Shown in pieces: positions 44,946-53,996 of a DNA stretch of 64,000 nt. Each line of letters opens with the position of its first letter. Within the stretch, counting starts at the first letter, position 1. Under the pieces are notes generated by a model, which ran no database searches, had not been told where the DNA came from, and saw only the letters and a list, made by a program, of their open reading frames with translations. The position numbers were made by a program, and so were the translations under genes. The DNA comes from Chitinophagaceae bacterium UBA1946 (GTDB taxonomy: Bacteria > Bacteroidota > Bacteroidia > Chitinophagales > Chitinophagaceae): positions 49,688-113,687 of the forward strand of contig DDEU01000002.1 in assembly GCA_002336815.1 (NCBI GenBank). The letters run 5' to 3'.

Positions 44946-46220
44946 ATGGTATCAATATTAATGATCAGTGTTTTTGTTCTGGGCTATGCAGCCATCGCTT
45001 TCGAGCATCCGCTAAGGATAAACAAAGCAGCAGCAGCATTGATTACCGGTGTATTATGCTGGACCATTTATATAGTTCAAAGCAACCAGCCCGATATTGT
45101 TGGAGAGGAACTATTGCATCACCTGGGAGATATTGCCTCTATTCTTTTTTTCCTGCTGGGAGCTATGACGATCGTAGAACTCATCGATTCACACAATGGC
45201 TTCGACATAATTACACAAAAGATCAGTACTACCAATAAACAACGGTTGCTGCTGGTCATTACCACCATTACTTTTTTTCTTTCATCTTTGCTCGACAATT
45301 TGACCACGGCGATCGTTATGACCTCGTTGTGTGCAAAAATATTAACTGATAAAGAAGACAGGCTTTGGTTTGCCGGCATCATTGTAATTGCTGCCAATGC
45401 TGGCGGTGCATGGTCGCCACTGGGAGATGTAACTACTACAATGCTCTGGATCGGCGGACAGATCACTGCACTAAATATCATCAGGCAATTATTTTTACCC
45501 AGCGTGGCTGCATGTATCATTCCTGCCTTCATCATCGCTCATCGTTTCAGGGGAAAGAAGATCGCAGCCATTCCGGCATCGTCCTGCACGCCCGAAGAAA
45601 AAAAAGAGGGCAGAACGATCTTATTTGCTGGCATTGGATTTTTACTGTTTGTACCCGCCTTTAAAACCGTTACGCATCTACCTCCCTTTATGGGGATGAT
45701 GCTTGCGCTGGGATTGATGTGGGTGATCACTACGCTCATTCATAAAAACAAAGGGCAGGAACTGGCAGATCAATTTACTGTGGCAAGAGCGTTGCAAAGA
45801 ATTGACACACCAAGTATTTTATTTTTCCTGGGGATATTACTGGCTGTATCGGCATTGCAATCTTATGGGCTGCTCACAACACTGGCTGGCTTTTTAAGCA
45901 ACACCTTAAAAAATGATTACCTTATTGGTGTTGCACTGGGCCTGGTTTCTGCCATTGTAGACAATGTACCGCTGGTGGCTGCATCACAGGGCATGTACGA
46001 TCTCAGCACCTATCCAACTGACCATCCATTCTGGGAGTTTTTAGCGCTCACCACCGGCATAGGAGGCAGCGCTGTGATCATTGGCACTGCTGCAGGTGTA
46101 GCCGTAATGGGCATTGAGCAAATTGATTTTATGTGGTACCTCAAAAAGATCGGCTGGCTGGCGCTCCTTGGTTTTGCGGCAGGCATTGGCGTTTTTTTGC
46201 TGCAATTACAATTTGCCTGA
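44946..46220 (+). CDS. nhaD: Sodium/proton antiporter NhaD
   Basis: 424 aa from the ATG at 44946; the longer reading begins inside tamL. About 12 membrane helices. NhaD-type motifs are visible: LLDNLTTAIVMTSL, ANAGGAWSPLGDVTTTMLW and, in the second half, AIVDNVPLVAAS and TGIGGSAVIIGTAAGVA, the two inverted halves of the ion-transporter fold. It expels Na+ (or Li+) in exchange for protons at alkaline pH. It lies 77 bp after tamL and is followed by a terminator-like hairpin. Confidence 0.9.
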   Translation: MVSILMISVFVLGYAAIAFEHPLRINKAAAALITGVLCWTIYIVQSNQPDIVGEELLHHLGDIASILFFLLGAMTIVELIDSHNGFDIITQKISTTNKQRLLLVITTITFFLSSLLDNLTTAIVMTSLCAKILTDKEDRLWFAGIIVIAANAGGAWSPLGDVTTTMLWIGGQITALNIIRQLFLPSVAACIIPAFIIAHRFRGKKIAAIPASSCTPEEKKEGRTILFAGIGFLLFVPAFKTVTHLPPFMGMMLALGLMWVITTLIHKNKGQELADQFTVARALQRIDTPSILFFLGILLAVSALQSYGLLTTLAGFLSNTLKNDYLIGVALGLVSAIVDNVPLVAASQGMYDLSTYPTDHPFWEFLALTTGIGGSAVIIGTAAGVAVMGIEQIDFMWYLKKIGWLALLGFAAGIGVFLLQLQFA

Positions 46221-46284
46221 TCTGCCAACAACTTTACTGTCCGATATAAGTTGCTTCTCCTTTTCAATAAGTTTCAAGCACTTT

Positions 46285-46308
46285 GCTGCAGCCTGGCAGC
46301 TTTTATTT
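46285..46308 (+). terminator. Rho-independent terminator after nhaD
   Basis: GCTGC (46285-46289), loop AGCCTG, GCAGC (46296-46300), then TTTTATTT. It lies 65 bp after the nhaD stop and before the convergent TonB receptor gene. Confidence 0.55.
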
Positions 46309-46381
46309 CCGGAATTGATATAAGTTCCTGTAATCAACATTCCGTCAAATTCCTATTCGTGCCTGTTAGTGTAGTTACTGT

Positions 46382-48571
46382 TTACATACGCAGCATCAAC
46401 GTTACACTTACATTTCTTCCATCGCTTGACCATACGCCTGGACCAGGATAAAATGTGGGGCGCTTGGTAAAGTATTGTTTGTTGGTTACGTTATTGATGT
46501 TTGCCTTTAGTTCGATGCTTTTAGAAAAACGCACTGAAACGTTCATGTCTACAATTCCATAAGCTGGCACGAGCCCCACAGCGCCGGTTGTTTTTAAAGG
46601 GGCCACTGTATTCAGTGCATCCGCAAACGTAGCGCCGGTATAACTATATAAAACTGAATAGCTGAGTATCTTGTAACGAATGGTTGCACCGTTCCGGGTG
46701 ATGAAGTCGGGCGAACTTTCTACTTTGTTTCCGTTGATATTGCTGTTGACATTGCCGGCTTTTACATTACCGCTGGTATATCGGGCATGTGTAAACGCCG
46801 TAGATGTAAAAACAGAAAGGCCGATCGCTTTATGCAGTATCCAATCGGCTTGCAAGAAAATTTCTGCGCCGCTGGTAAGTGAATTGCCGATATTGGTGCG
46901 ATAGGTATAGAACGCCCCCTCGTTATCTGTTTCAGCCAATGTACCAAAACGGTTTTTGTACTGCAGTAAAAAACCGGTTACATCCCAGCGTAAAAATTTC
47001 CAGTTGCCCCTCAATCCGAACTCTGCATTGTAGCCCTTTGCATCTTTGATTGCCGGATCTACTTTTTCATACAGCGAAGCCGGTATCAGGTCTTTGAACA
47101 GCATCGGGTGATAGCTCTGGCTCCATCCACCATACAACTCCATATTGCCTGGCGCCTTGTAAGAAAAGTTGACACCCAGTAAAGGAAAATGATGTTTGAT
47201 GGAAACAGGAATGGCATTGCCAGGATAGTAAGTAATGGTGCCACTCATATCTGTTTGTCCCATTTCTATCCGGGCGCCAAGATTCACCGATAAATTTCGC
47301 ATTAACTGGAACTTGTTTTCTGCAAACAGGGCGATGTTGGTGGTTTTAAGATGTACATCACGTCCCCAGCCCGGCGCTACCAGTGTAAGATCGTAATCGC
47401 TTCCGGTGCTGCCTTTACCCAGTTGCGTGCGGTGCAGATCGTTGTTCATGTATTGAACCCCTGCTGAAAGCTGGCTGGTTTGCTTGCCCAACACATACTG
47501 CTGCAGCAGGCGAAGTTCGTTGGTGTAACTGTTGAACCTGTCAATATCAACCTGCCGGTTATTGTATTGCAGGGTTGTTGTATTGATGCTGTCCCTGATA
47601 TTCGTAGGCTTGTCGAACTGCACGCTGCTCCTGGCACCAAGTACGGCGGAGGAAGTAAACTGCAGTTTTGTTTTGCTGCCCAATTGCCAGTTAATAGTAA
47701 CAGACGGAATATGGATATCCGGACTAAAATAGTTACGGGAACGGGTAGCCTGTTTTGGATCAGCATAAAACATACTATCTGTTAAAGGCCCGGGTATACG
47801 GTACAAATATGTTGAACGGGCCCATTCTGCCCGTACAGAAAAATTCTTATTGAAATCATAAGACAGAACAATGCCTTCTGCTTCGGAAGTAGTATGTTCA
47901 TTATCCCGGTAACCATCTCTTGATTTTTTCTGGATATAGGCATAGTACCGGAACTTATTGATCTTACCGCCAATGGCATTGTAGCTGCTGAGCAAATTAA
48001 AAGAACCGGCTGTATTGATACTTTCAAAACTAAACGCCCTGCTGCTGTCGCCCTGTTTGCTGATGTAGTTTAACATACCTCCAAACTGGGCGCCATACTG
48101 CAATGAACCGGTTCCTCTTACCAATTCAATTCTTTCTATACTTTCAAATGGCATACTGTAGTGGCTGGCCGGGTAACCATACATATCGGAGTTGGTGATG
48201 ATACCGTCTTTCCGGATGTTGAACTCCCATCCACGGTGCGGATCAAGACCACGGGCAGCAATGTTCACCTGGTTGCCTGTTCCATCCATATCATACACAA
48301 ATATGCCGGGTATCTTTGCAAATACCTGGCGCCCGGTTTTACTGGTTACATCTGCCGGGATCTGTAACAGGTTGATCACTTCAGTTTTCTTTCCCGAAAA
48401 AAGATAAGTGCCCTGCGATGCTGGTAATGGTTTGGGCGCATTTAGATAGATGTACGAATGCAGGGTAACGCTGTCGAGTACCTGCATTATATTTTTTACT
48501 GTATCCTGCTGCTGGGCAAAAACGCAGCTACAGCAAAACATACTTACTGTTGCTATTTTAAACCCCTTCAT
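46382..48571 (-). CDS. FecA-like TonB-dependent outer-membrane receptor
   Basis: 729 aa. Signal peptide (MKGFKIATVSMFCCSCVFAQ), TonB-box region near DSVTLHSYI, plug domain (about 50-185: GRQVFAKIPGIFVYDMDGTGNQVNIAARGLDPHRGWEFNIRKDG reduced to its key part ARGLDPHRGWEFN; IERIELVRGTGSLQYGAQFGG), then a barrel ending VSVTLMLRM-like. No N-terminal carboxypeptidase-like domain. The closest group is ferric-citrate type receptors, so a chelated metal is a likely cargo. It lies 175 bp downstream of a haloperoxidase-like gene, with a terminator-like hairpin between. Confidence 0.88.
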   Translation of the reverse strand: MKGFKIATVSMFCCSCVFAQQQDTVKNIMQVLDSVTLHSYIYLNAPKPLPASQGTYLFSGKKTEVINLLQIPADVTSKTGRQVFAKIPGIFVYDMDGTGNQVNIAARGLDPHRGWEFNIRKDGIITNSDMYGYPASHYSMPFESIERIELVRGTGSLQYGAQFGGMLNYISKQGDSSRAFSFESINTAGSFNLLSSYNAIGGKINKFRYYAYIQKKSRDGYRDNEHTTSEAEGIVLSYDFNKNFSVRAEWARSTYLYRIPGPLTDSMFYADPKQATRSRNYFSPDIHIPSVTINWQLGSKTKLQFTSSAVLGARSSVQFDKPTNIRDSINTTTLQYNNRQVDIDRFNSYTNELRLLQQYVLGKQTSQLSAGVQYMNNDLHRTQLGKGSTGSDYDLTLVAPGWGRDVHLKTTNIALFAENKFQLMRNLSVNLGARIEMGQTDMSGTITYYPGNAIPVSIKHHFPLLGVNFSYKAPGNMELYGGWSQSYHPMLFKDLIPASLYEKVDPAIKDAKGYNAEFGLRGNWKFLRWDVTGFLLQYKNRFGTLAETDNEGAFYTYRTNIGNSLTSGAEIFLQADWILHKAIGLSVFTSTAFTHARYTSGNVKAGNVNSNINGNKVESSPDFITRNGATIRYKILSYSVLYSYTGATFADALNTVAPLKTTGAVGLVPAYGIVDMNVSVRFSKSIELKANINNVTNKQYFTKRPTFYPGPGVWSSDGRNVSVTLMLRM

Positions 48572-48689
48572 GTTCTGACATTTTTAGTTGGCGGCACTTT
48601 TAAACGACTGTAAAAAAGTGGTGCCCGTAAAGAATTACAGCACCGTTTACCTTAACGTAAAATCAACTTCAAAAAATTTTTATAATAAA

Positions 48690-48724
48690 AGTTTTAAAAT
48701 GTGCCCCGCAGGGAACTGCAGCGC
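48690..48724 (-). terminator. Terminator-like hairpin after the haloperoxidase-like gene
   Basis: On the minus strand GCGCTGCAG-TTCC-CTGCGGGGC pairs at 7 of 9 positions and is followed by a T-rich run (ACATTTTAAAACTTTT). It lies 22 bp after the stop at 48747 and would separate that gene from the TonB receptor gene. Confidence 0.4.
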
Positions 48725-48746
48725 TTATAATAAAACTTAACGATTC

Positions 48747-50300
48747 TTAATCATCGGCATGATCGCCTCTTGCTCTTGCAACTGCGTAACTCCCCACATT
48801 TTTACCGGTTGTGAGGCCCACGGTACAATCACTTTTAAAGTGAATACCACCATATAAACGGGACATAGAGGCTTCCTGTGCCATTGCTTCGTAAGCAGTT
48901 GCTCTTTCCGGTATGATATAACTCAGTACGGCGGCCGCAGCACCACTAAATGTTGAGTGACCTGAGATGTATGCCGGGAAATTTGGTATACCTGTTATGG
49001 TTTTGATCGCCGGATTCAACTGGGTTGGTCTTGGGTTGAAATAAAAATATTTTGTATCCCAGCACACGATACCTGCATCCATCAAACTCATATTCAGCAG
49101 GGCCATATTTCTTGCCCACCTTACCTCACTGAAATTTTTTCCTATAAAATCTTCCGCAGCGATCGCATCCCAATGGCCGGGTGGCGTGTAAGTGCCAACA
49201 CCATCAGCCCAAAAATGCACGATCCTGGTTTTTTCTCTTGTTGGATGAAGTATCTGCTGGTACACTTCGTCGGTTTCATCTTTCATCTGCTGGCTCTTTA
49301 CTAATGGTGGAGGACCCGGTCGAAGCGAAATAGCAGTTAGAGAATCAAATAAAAACGTTTTTACTTTTCCAAACAAAGGGAGCATCGGCGGACGCTTTGG
49401 CAATTCCAGGCTATACCATGGTGTTTCCCCTCTTGCCATACAATCTGTTTCCAGTTGCGTCCAGGCTGCCTGGTTGCCGGCGGCTGCGCCGGCCCTGTCG
49501 CCTCTTGCACGGGCAACAAATTTTTGTGCTACTGCTTTGCCAAGCGCTTCTCCAGCCTCTATATCACTCCTTACATTGGCACCGGCAATGATCCTTGCTC
49601 TTTTGTGTTCTTCTGCTTTTTGCTGTATATAATCCTGGTCCCCGGGAAACAGCAATTTCAGCATCTCTACCGAAACACCTGCTACCACTGCATCCTCAGA
49701 CGGATAAGAAGGAAGGTCGTTTTTAGGGATCAGTACATTTAATGAAGAATCAACATTGTAAGGGGCTTTACGGTTGTACAATGTTTTATAATAATAAGCA
49801 CTTACCAGTGCATCGTAAGTGGCTGCACTTACGTAAGCATATGCCCTTGCAGCATAGGGGGGGTTGGCAAATGGAAATTGCGGGTATGCCAGCGGGTTAT
49901 TGGCACTTGGGAAAGGGTACGTGCCATCTGCATTCTGGTAAGGCGGCAGGTTGTGTTTGGCAACGAGTTCCCTTAATATTTCATTCCACCTCAATACGGC
50001 GCCTGCGCTCCAGTATTTTACGATCGCTTTTTCATGATCGGTAAGGTTGGCCTGGAAGCTTTTTATTTCGTTTACCTGTGCGATATAATCCGGGGTATTG
50101 GTTGCGCCGGGAGCCGCCACTGCAACATCTGTTGGTGCAGCCAGTAGTACAGGTTTCCAGGTACCGGCATTGGCATCCGTTTTAACTGGTTTTAATGCAG
50201 GCGTTTCATCGGTTCTTCCCACAACATCTTTGTTACAGGAACTGATAACAATTACGCCGGCGGCTATGATTAAAGCTGAAAATAAAAATATTTTTTTCAT
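48747..50300 (-). CDS. Vanadium-dependent haloperoxidase/PAP2 superfamily lipoprotein
   Basis: 517 aa. Lipoprotein signal with Cys22 (VISSCNKDV). The full vanadate/phosphate-binding signature is present: K417-x6-R424-P (TKYFYFNPRP), S446-G-H448 (YISGHSTFSG) and S-R481-x5-H487-x3-D491 (SRLYGGIHFKSD). Members oxidise halides with H2O2 or act as acid phosphatases. It lies only 5 bp after an outer-membrane barrel gene. The canonical motif supports an active site, but which reaction it catalyses cannot be read from the sequence. Confidence 0.85.
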   Translation of the reverse strand: MKKIFLFSALIIAAGVIVISSCNKDVVGRTDETPALKPVKTDANAGTWKPVLLAAPTDVAVAAPGATNTPDYIAQVNEIKSFQANLTDHEKAIVKYWSAGAVLRWNEILRELVAKHNLPPYQNADGTYPFPSANNPLAYPQFPFANPPYAARAYAYVSAATYDALVSAYYYKTLYNRKAPYNVDSSLNVLIPKNDLPSYPSEDAVVAGVSVEMLKLLFPGDQDYIQQKAEEHKRARIIAGANVRSDIEAGEALGKAVAQKFVARARGDRAGAAAGNQAAWTQLETDCMARGETPWYSLELPKRPPMLPLFGKVKTFLFDSLTAISLRPGPPPLVKSQQMKDETDEVYQQILHPTREKTRIVHFWADGVGTYTPPGHWDAIAAEDFIGKNFSEVRWARNMALLNMSLMDAGIVCWDTKYFYFNPRPTQLNPAIKTITGIPNFPAYISGHSTFSGAAAAVLSYIIPERATAYEAMAQEASMSRLYGGIHFKSDCTVGLTTGKNVGSYAVARARGDHADD

Positions 50301-50305
50301 GGTAA

Positions 50306-51265
50306 TTACTTTTTGGGAGCTGCTGTTTTGGTTGAAGAAGTTGCCTTACCTTTTTTACTGAAATCAATTACATAAAACAATCCACCGTAAAATGAAGTAG
50401 CCTGTCCCACATTTCGGCCACTGATTGTAGCATTGGCTCCACCCACAATAAACAGGTTGTGTTGTTTTGTAACTGTGTACTTAAAGGAAGCCCCGAGCGT
50501 AGTTGCATCCATATTATTACTGGGGAAAGGCATGTTATTCCTTGTGATACCAAATCCACCGATAGTGTTCCAATGGTTCAGCACGGCTTCAAAGATCAAC
50601 TTGTCACTCCGGTAGCCGGTACGCACATTCAAATTGGATGCATCGGGCATTTCAACTTCATTGCTGATAATGAGATGATCGGTATAGTAGGAAGTGCGGT
50701 CAATGGTAATATTATCCCTAAATACATAAGTACCAGATGCGGTGGCAAAGAAATTACCTACCTGGTAATCGAGCATCAACCTCAACGAAGCAGTTTTGCT
50801 TCTTAACCCGATTGACAAAGGAAGAAAGTCAGCTACATAATTGGTAAGTGGAATCGATACACCGCCGATACCGTACACCGAAAACGTTCCAGGGCCAATT
50901 TCTGTTTCGATGGGCATGTACTTCACAAAAACACTCAGGTCCTGCACACCTTTCATGCCGTGCAGTGTGCCTGCAGATGCTTTGGTGCTAACATAGGGCG
51001 CACCTACCAATATATTCAGTTTATCTGAAACGCCATAGGCTGCCATCAGTGAATACATTTGCGTAGATACTTTTCCAAGATTGGCATTATCTCTTTTTAA
51101 TGTGTCTTCCCAGTAGTTTGTCCAACTGCTGTAACTGTACATCGGCCCGATACAAAGTTGCTTTTTGCTCATCATAATGGCATCCATATCCGTCTGCGCA
51201 GATGATACCTTGCCCGTAACCGTTAGTAATAAAATGATTGTAAATAGTTTTAAAAATTTTCTCAT
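50306..51265 (-). CDS. Outer-membrane beta-barrel protein, transporter-like
   Basis: 319 aa. Signal peptide (MRKFLKLFTIILLLTVTGKVSSAQ). The body alternates short amphipathic strands typical of an outer-membrane barrel (LMAAYGVSDKLNILVGAPYV... QDLSVFVKYMPI). It sits between the haloperoxidase-like gene (5 bp downstream) and another barrel gene (33 bp upstream). Substrate unknown; the tight spacing suggests that it serves the haloperoxidase-like protein. Confidence 0.7.
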   Translation of the reverse strand: MRKFLKLFTIILLLTVTGKVSSAQTDMDAIMMSKKQLCIGPMYSYSSWTNYWEDTLKRDNANLGKVSTQMYSLMAAYGVSDKLNILVGAPYVSTKASAGTLHGMKGVQDLSVFVKYMPIETEIGPGTFSVYGIGGVSIPLTNYVADFLPLSIGLRSKTASLRLMLDYQVGNFFATASGTYVFRDNITIDRTSYYTDHLIISNEVEMPDASNLNVRTGYRSDKLIFEAVLNHWNTIGGFGITRNNMPFPSNNMDATTLGASFKYTVTKQHNLFIVGGANATISGRNVGQATSFYGGLFYVIDFSKKGKATSSTKTAAPKK

Positions 51266-51298
51266 ACAGTTTGTTGTTGCTTGGCTAAAATGAAATAA

Positions 51299-52402
51299 TT
51301 AAAACTTAAAGCTGATACCTGCATTGATGGCATAGTCTGCAAAAGCTGCATCGCCCCTTACAAAAACGCCCCTCTTGATAGAATTTTCTTTATCGGTTAC
51401 GCTTTGTGTGCGGTTACGGTAAAGGGCCACCGGTACGGAAGCAAAAAGATTTACATTTTTGATAGCATAATTCACAGAAGGTTCGAGCGACCAGATATAA
51501 CCAGGTCTGCGAAAATCGCCGCTGCCACCGATGAGGTCATTCACAGGAATGCCTTCCAGCCTTGCGCCTGCCGCAAGTGACAAACCTTTGATGTGATTGA
51601 AAGAATAGTTAAAGCCAGCCCTGACCATGTATTGGTCAGGTACACTCATGATGGCCTCGTTGGCCAATGCAGGCGTTAATGTTTCCCTGTAAGTTCTTGT
51701 ACCATTCTGCTCCCTTGGGTTGGCCAGGTAATAAAAATTACCATACACTCCAAAATTGCTTTTGAAATTATAGAAAGTATTCAGTTCAATGGTAAAACCG
51801 GTACCACCATCACCAAGCTGTATGGACTGGTCAACCGTACGCAGTTCTTTGGTACCATTTGGACCAACATTGTACCAGTAGTCTTTATAGTCATAATCGC
51901 CGGTGGCCAATTTGATCCCTACGCCCAACTGGATATTTCCTTTTTTGCTTTTAGCCGGATCAAGCATCCAGCGGTATGCTGCCACCCTTACATCACCAAT
52001 ACCAAAAGAATGGGTAGAATGTCTTTCCTTCTTAATGTAGGCCCCATTTACCAGCCCGTGTTCATACAATGAAGAACGGCCATTGTTGATAATGGGTACA
52101 TCTATCATAAAAGACCAGCGGTCGTTCAGCACACGTGTTAATGCCAAATCGATTACAGTGGTGTGGTTGATCACTTCGGAATGATCGATCAGCCGCTGCT
52201 TGTTTTCCTCTGTTCCGGAAAAATGCCGGAACGATTTAAAGTAACGACCGCTGGTGCTGAATTGCCAGCCGGCTTTGCTGGATTCTTCGGGATGTACCAT
52301 CATACAGCTTGCGCCATTTCCTTTAATGGCCACGCAGCCTTGTGAGCGAACGGCATTGTTCATTGCAATGCATGCGGATAACAATACAATTATTTTTTTC
52401 AT
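51299..52402 (-). CDS. Outer-membrane barrel protein with N-terminal cysteine pair
   Basis: 367 aa. Signal peptide (MKKIIVLLSACIAMNNAVRSQ), then GCVAIKGNGASCMM with two Cys 11 residues apart, which may form a disulfide or bind a metal. The rest has barrel-like strands (WSFMIDVPIINNGRSS, GIGDVRVAAYRW, INAGISFKF at the end). It resembles the 'transporter' type barrels of Bacteroidota. It lies 74 bp after one haloperoxidase-like gene and 33 bp before the second barrel gene. Confidence 0.7.
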   Translation of the reverse strand: MKKIIVLLSACIAMNNAVRSQGCVAIKGNGASCMMVHPEESSKAGWQFSTSGRYFKSFRHFSGTEENKQRLIDHSEVINHTTVIDLALTRVLNDRWSFMIDVPIINNGRSSLYEHGLVNGAYIKKERHSTHSFGIGDVRVAAYRWMLDPAKSKKGNIQLGVGIKLATGDYDYKDYWYNVGPNGTKELRTVDQSIQLGDGGTGFTIELNTFYNFKSNFGVYGNFYYLANPREQNGTRTYRETLTPALANEAIMSVPDQYMVRAGFNYSFNHIKGLSLAAGARLEGIPVNDLIGGSGDFRRPGYIWSLEPSVNYAIKNVNLFASVPVALYRNRTQSVTDKENSIKRGVFVRGDAAFADYAINAGISFKF

Positions 52403-52476
52403 TTTGTTGTTGCTTTTAAAACAGCGCCTGCTTTGAGACAGGCCGCTGTTTGTTATTAAATGATGTGATCAACCGA

Positions 52477-53805
52477 TCACTGTTTTTCCAATTTTAATTT
52501 TCCTACCACCAGGTCTCCTACCATCTTACCACATTTGTTGCTTACAATGCAGCTTGGATGAAAATGAATACCTCCATAGAACCTTGCCCAGTTATTTTCT
52601 TCAGCAGCCTGGCGGAATGAGGTAAAGGAGCGGTTGGCAATGCCAAATTCCAGTTCGCTGGTATCAGTGTAAGCGAAGTTGTCGCCGAATGACTTGGTAA
52701 GTGCTTCGGCTGCTGCAGATGATACGGTGCTGTGGCCGCAAGTGTATTCAGGAAACGGTGGTGTTTGTAAATAAGGCCTCCATTCAGGATCAAAATATTT
52801 ATTGATCACTGTTTCAGGCCTTACGGTATTGCTGCGGAATTTTTCGTCCCAGCATTGAATGAATGCATCGAACATGGCTACAGAAGTTAAGGCGTAGGCC
52901 GCAACGGTTTTCCTGAAGCTGGCCTTTGATTTTTCAGCAGCAATGCCTACTATATTCATCCAGTGGCCGGGGGGTGAGAATTTTTTTGTGATAAACATTA
53001 CATGTCCTGCTACATTTAATTTACCGCCCAGGTCATCCCAGAATTCTGCAATGTGTTTTTGCTCATCGTTTAAACTGTCTACTGCGTTTTTTACAGCGAT
53101 CACCTGTTTATAATAATCACTGTTTTTGTCTTTGATATTAAAAACAAATGGCCTTTCCGGTTTAAATTGTGAAGCACTGTCCATCACCATGGTCCTGATC
53201 TCGGCCCAGTGTGGTTCCAGCGCACTTGCATAAGCAGGTGGTGTTGGTACCCAGCGGCCTGGTGTATCGATTACGGTATAGCGGGAAGAACTTCTTGTTT
53301 GGGCATAATTGTCTTTTTTGCTCCAGGCAAGTATTACTTTACCAACGGTATCAGCATAGGCCACGCTGTTATTATACATTTCATCGGGCATGCCCTGGTC
53401 TTTAACATATTTCTTCAGGCTGTCTACATAATCTTTCATGCTGCCTTCAGGGAAAGTAACTGCTTCACCAAGTTTGCTGAATGCCAGCAGGGAAGCAAAT
53501 TCAAAGTCGATCTTTTTACCAGCCTCCGGCTTTGGCACAGCCTTTAAGCCATTTAACTGGCCGGCCATCGATTGGTATTCGCCCGGGTAGCCACCGGCAA
53601 TACACTCATACGCCGCAATATTGGCATAAGCATAATTGCGGCTTGCCACGATTGGCGCAAAGCCCACATGTTTAACCACTTCATTCAGTTCTTTCACCGT
53701 TTTACAGTAAGTAGACGCATTATCAAAATACGTTTTTGGAACAGGCTTGTTAGTACAGCCAATTAACAATAGCAGTAAAGCCAGAGGAGCAGTAATGATT
53801 TTCAT
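52477..53805 (-). CDS. Haloperoxidase/PAP2-like lipoprotein with altered active site
   Basis: 442 aa. Lipoprotein signal with Cys17 (LLLIGCTNK). K322-x6-R329-P (EKFRSNTVRP), the histidines H358 (TCGHSTVSS) and H414, and R408 (ARFYGGIH) of the vanadium-haloperoxidase signature are kept. Three positions differ: the vanadate-binding Ser is Cys356, the Ser before R408 is Ala, and the final Asp is Ser418. It may be a phosphatase-like or non-catalytic paralogue of the protein encoded at 48747-50300. It is the first haloperoxidase-type gene of the cluster in transcription order. Confidence 0.82.
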   Translation of the reverse strand: MKIITAPLALLLLLIGCTNKPVPKTYFDNASTYCKTVKELNEVVKHVGFAPIVASRNYAYANIAAYECIAGGYPGEYQSMAGQLNGLKAVPKPEAGKKIDFEFASLLAFSKLGEAVTFPEGSMKDYVDSLKKYVKDQGMPDEMYNNSVAYADTVGKVILAWSKKDNYAQTRSSSRYTVIDTPGRWVPTPPAYASALEPHWAEIRTMVMDSASQFKPERPFVFNIKDKNSDYYKQVIAVKNAVDSLNDEQKHIAEFWDDLGGKLNVAGHVMFITKKFSPPGHWMNIVGIAAEKSKASFRKTVAAYALTSVAMFDAFIQCWDEKFRSNTVRPETVINKYFDPEWRPYLQTPPFPEYTCGHSTVSSAAAEALTKSFGDNFAYTDTSELEFGIANRSFTSFRQAAEENNWARFYGGIHFHPSCIVSNKCGKMVGDLVVGKLKLEKQ

Positions 53806-53996
53806 CTTATTATGTATTTATTGATTCAATGGTTGTATATCCACATGCAGGTAACTCATTGCCATAACAGCAATTGCAGGCTTAAGGAACGGCTGGTTCC
53901 ATAAAAACGATTACTTACATGTAAATACGCTGGATTTTTTACTGTGCTAATTGAGCGTAACACTTGCCCGTAAAAGGCATAAAAAATGATCAGGAC

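Noticed and set aside
46354..46380. Possible extra copy of the TTAGTGTA-type repeat between nhaD and the TonB receptor gene
   Set aside because: Only about 15 scattered matching bases and no TTTGCCAC end; chance is likely.
48572..48746. Cobalamin or other riboswitch before the TonB receptor
   Set aside because: No B12 box (GCCACTG) or other known core was found; only the terminator-like hairpin and weak dyads are present.
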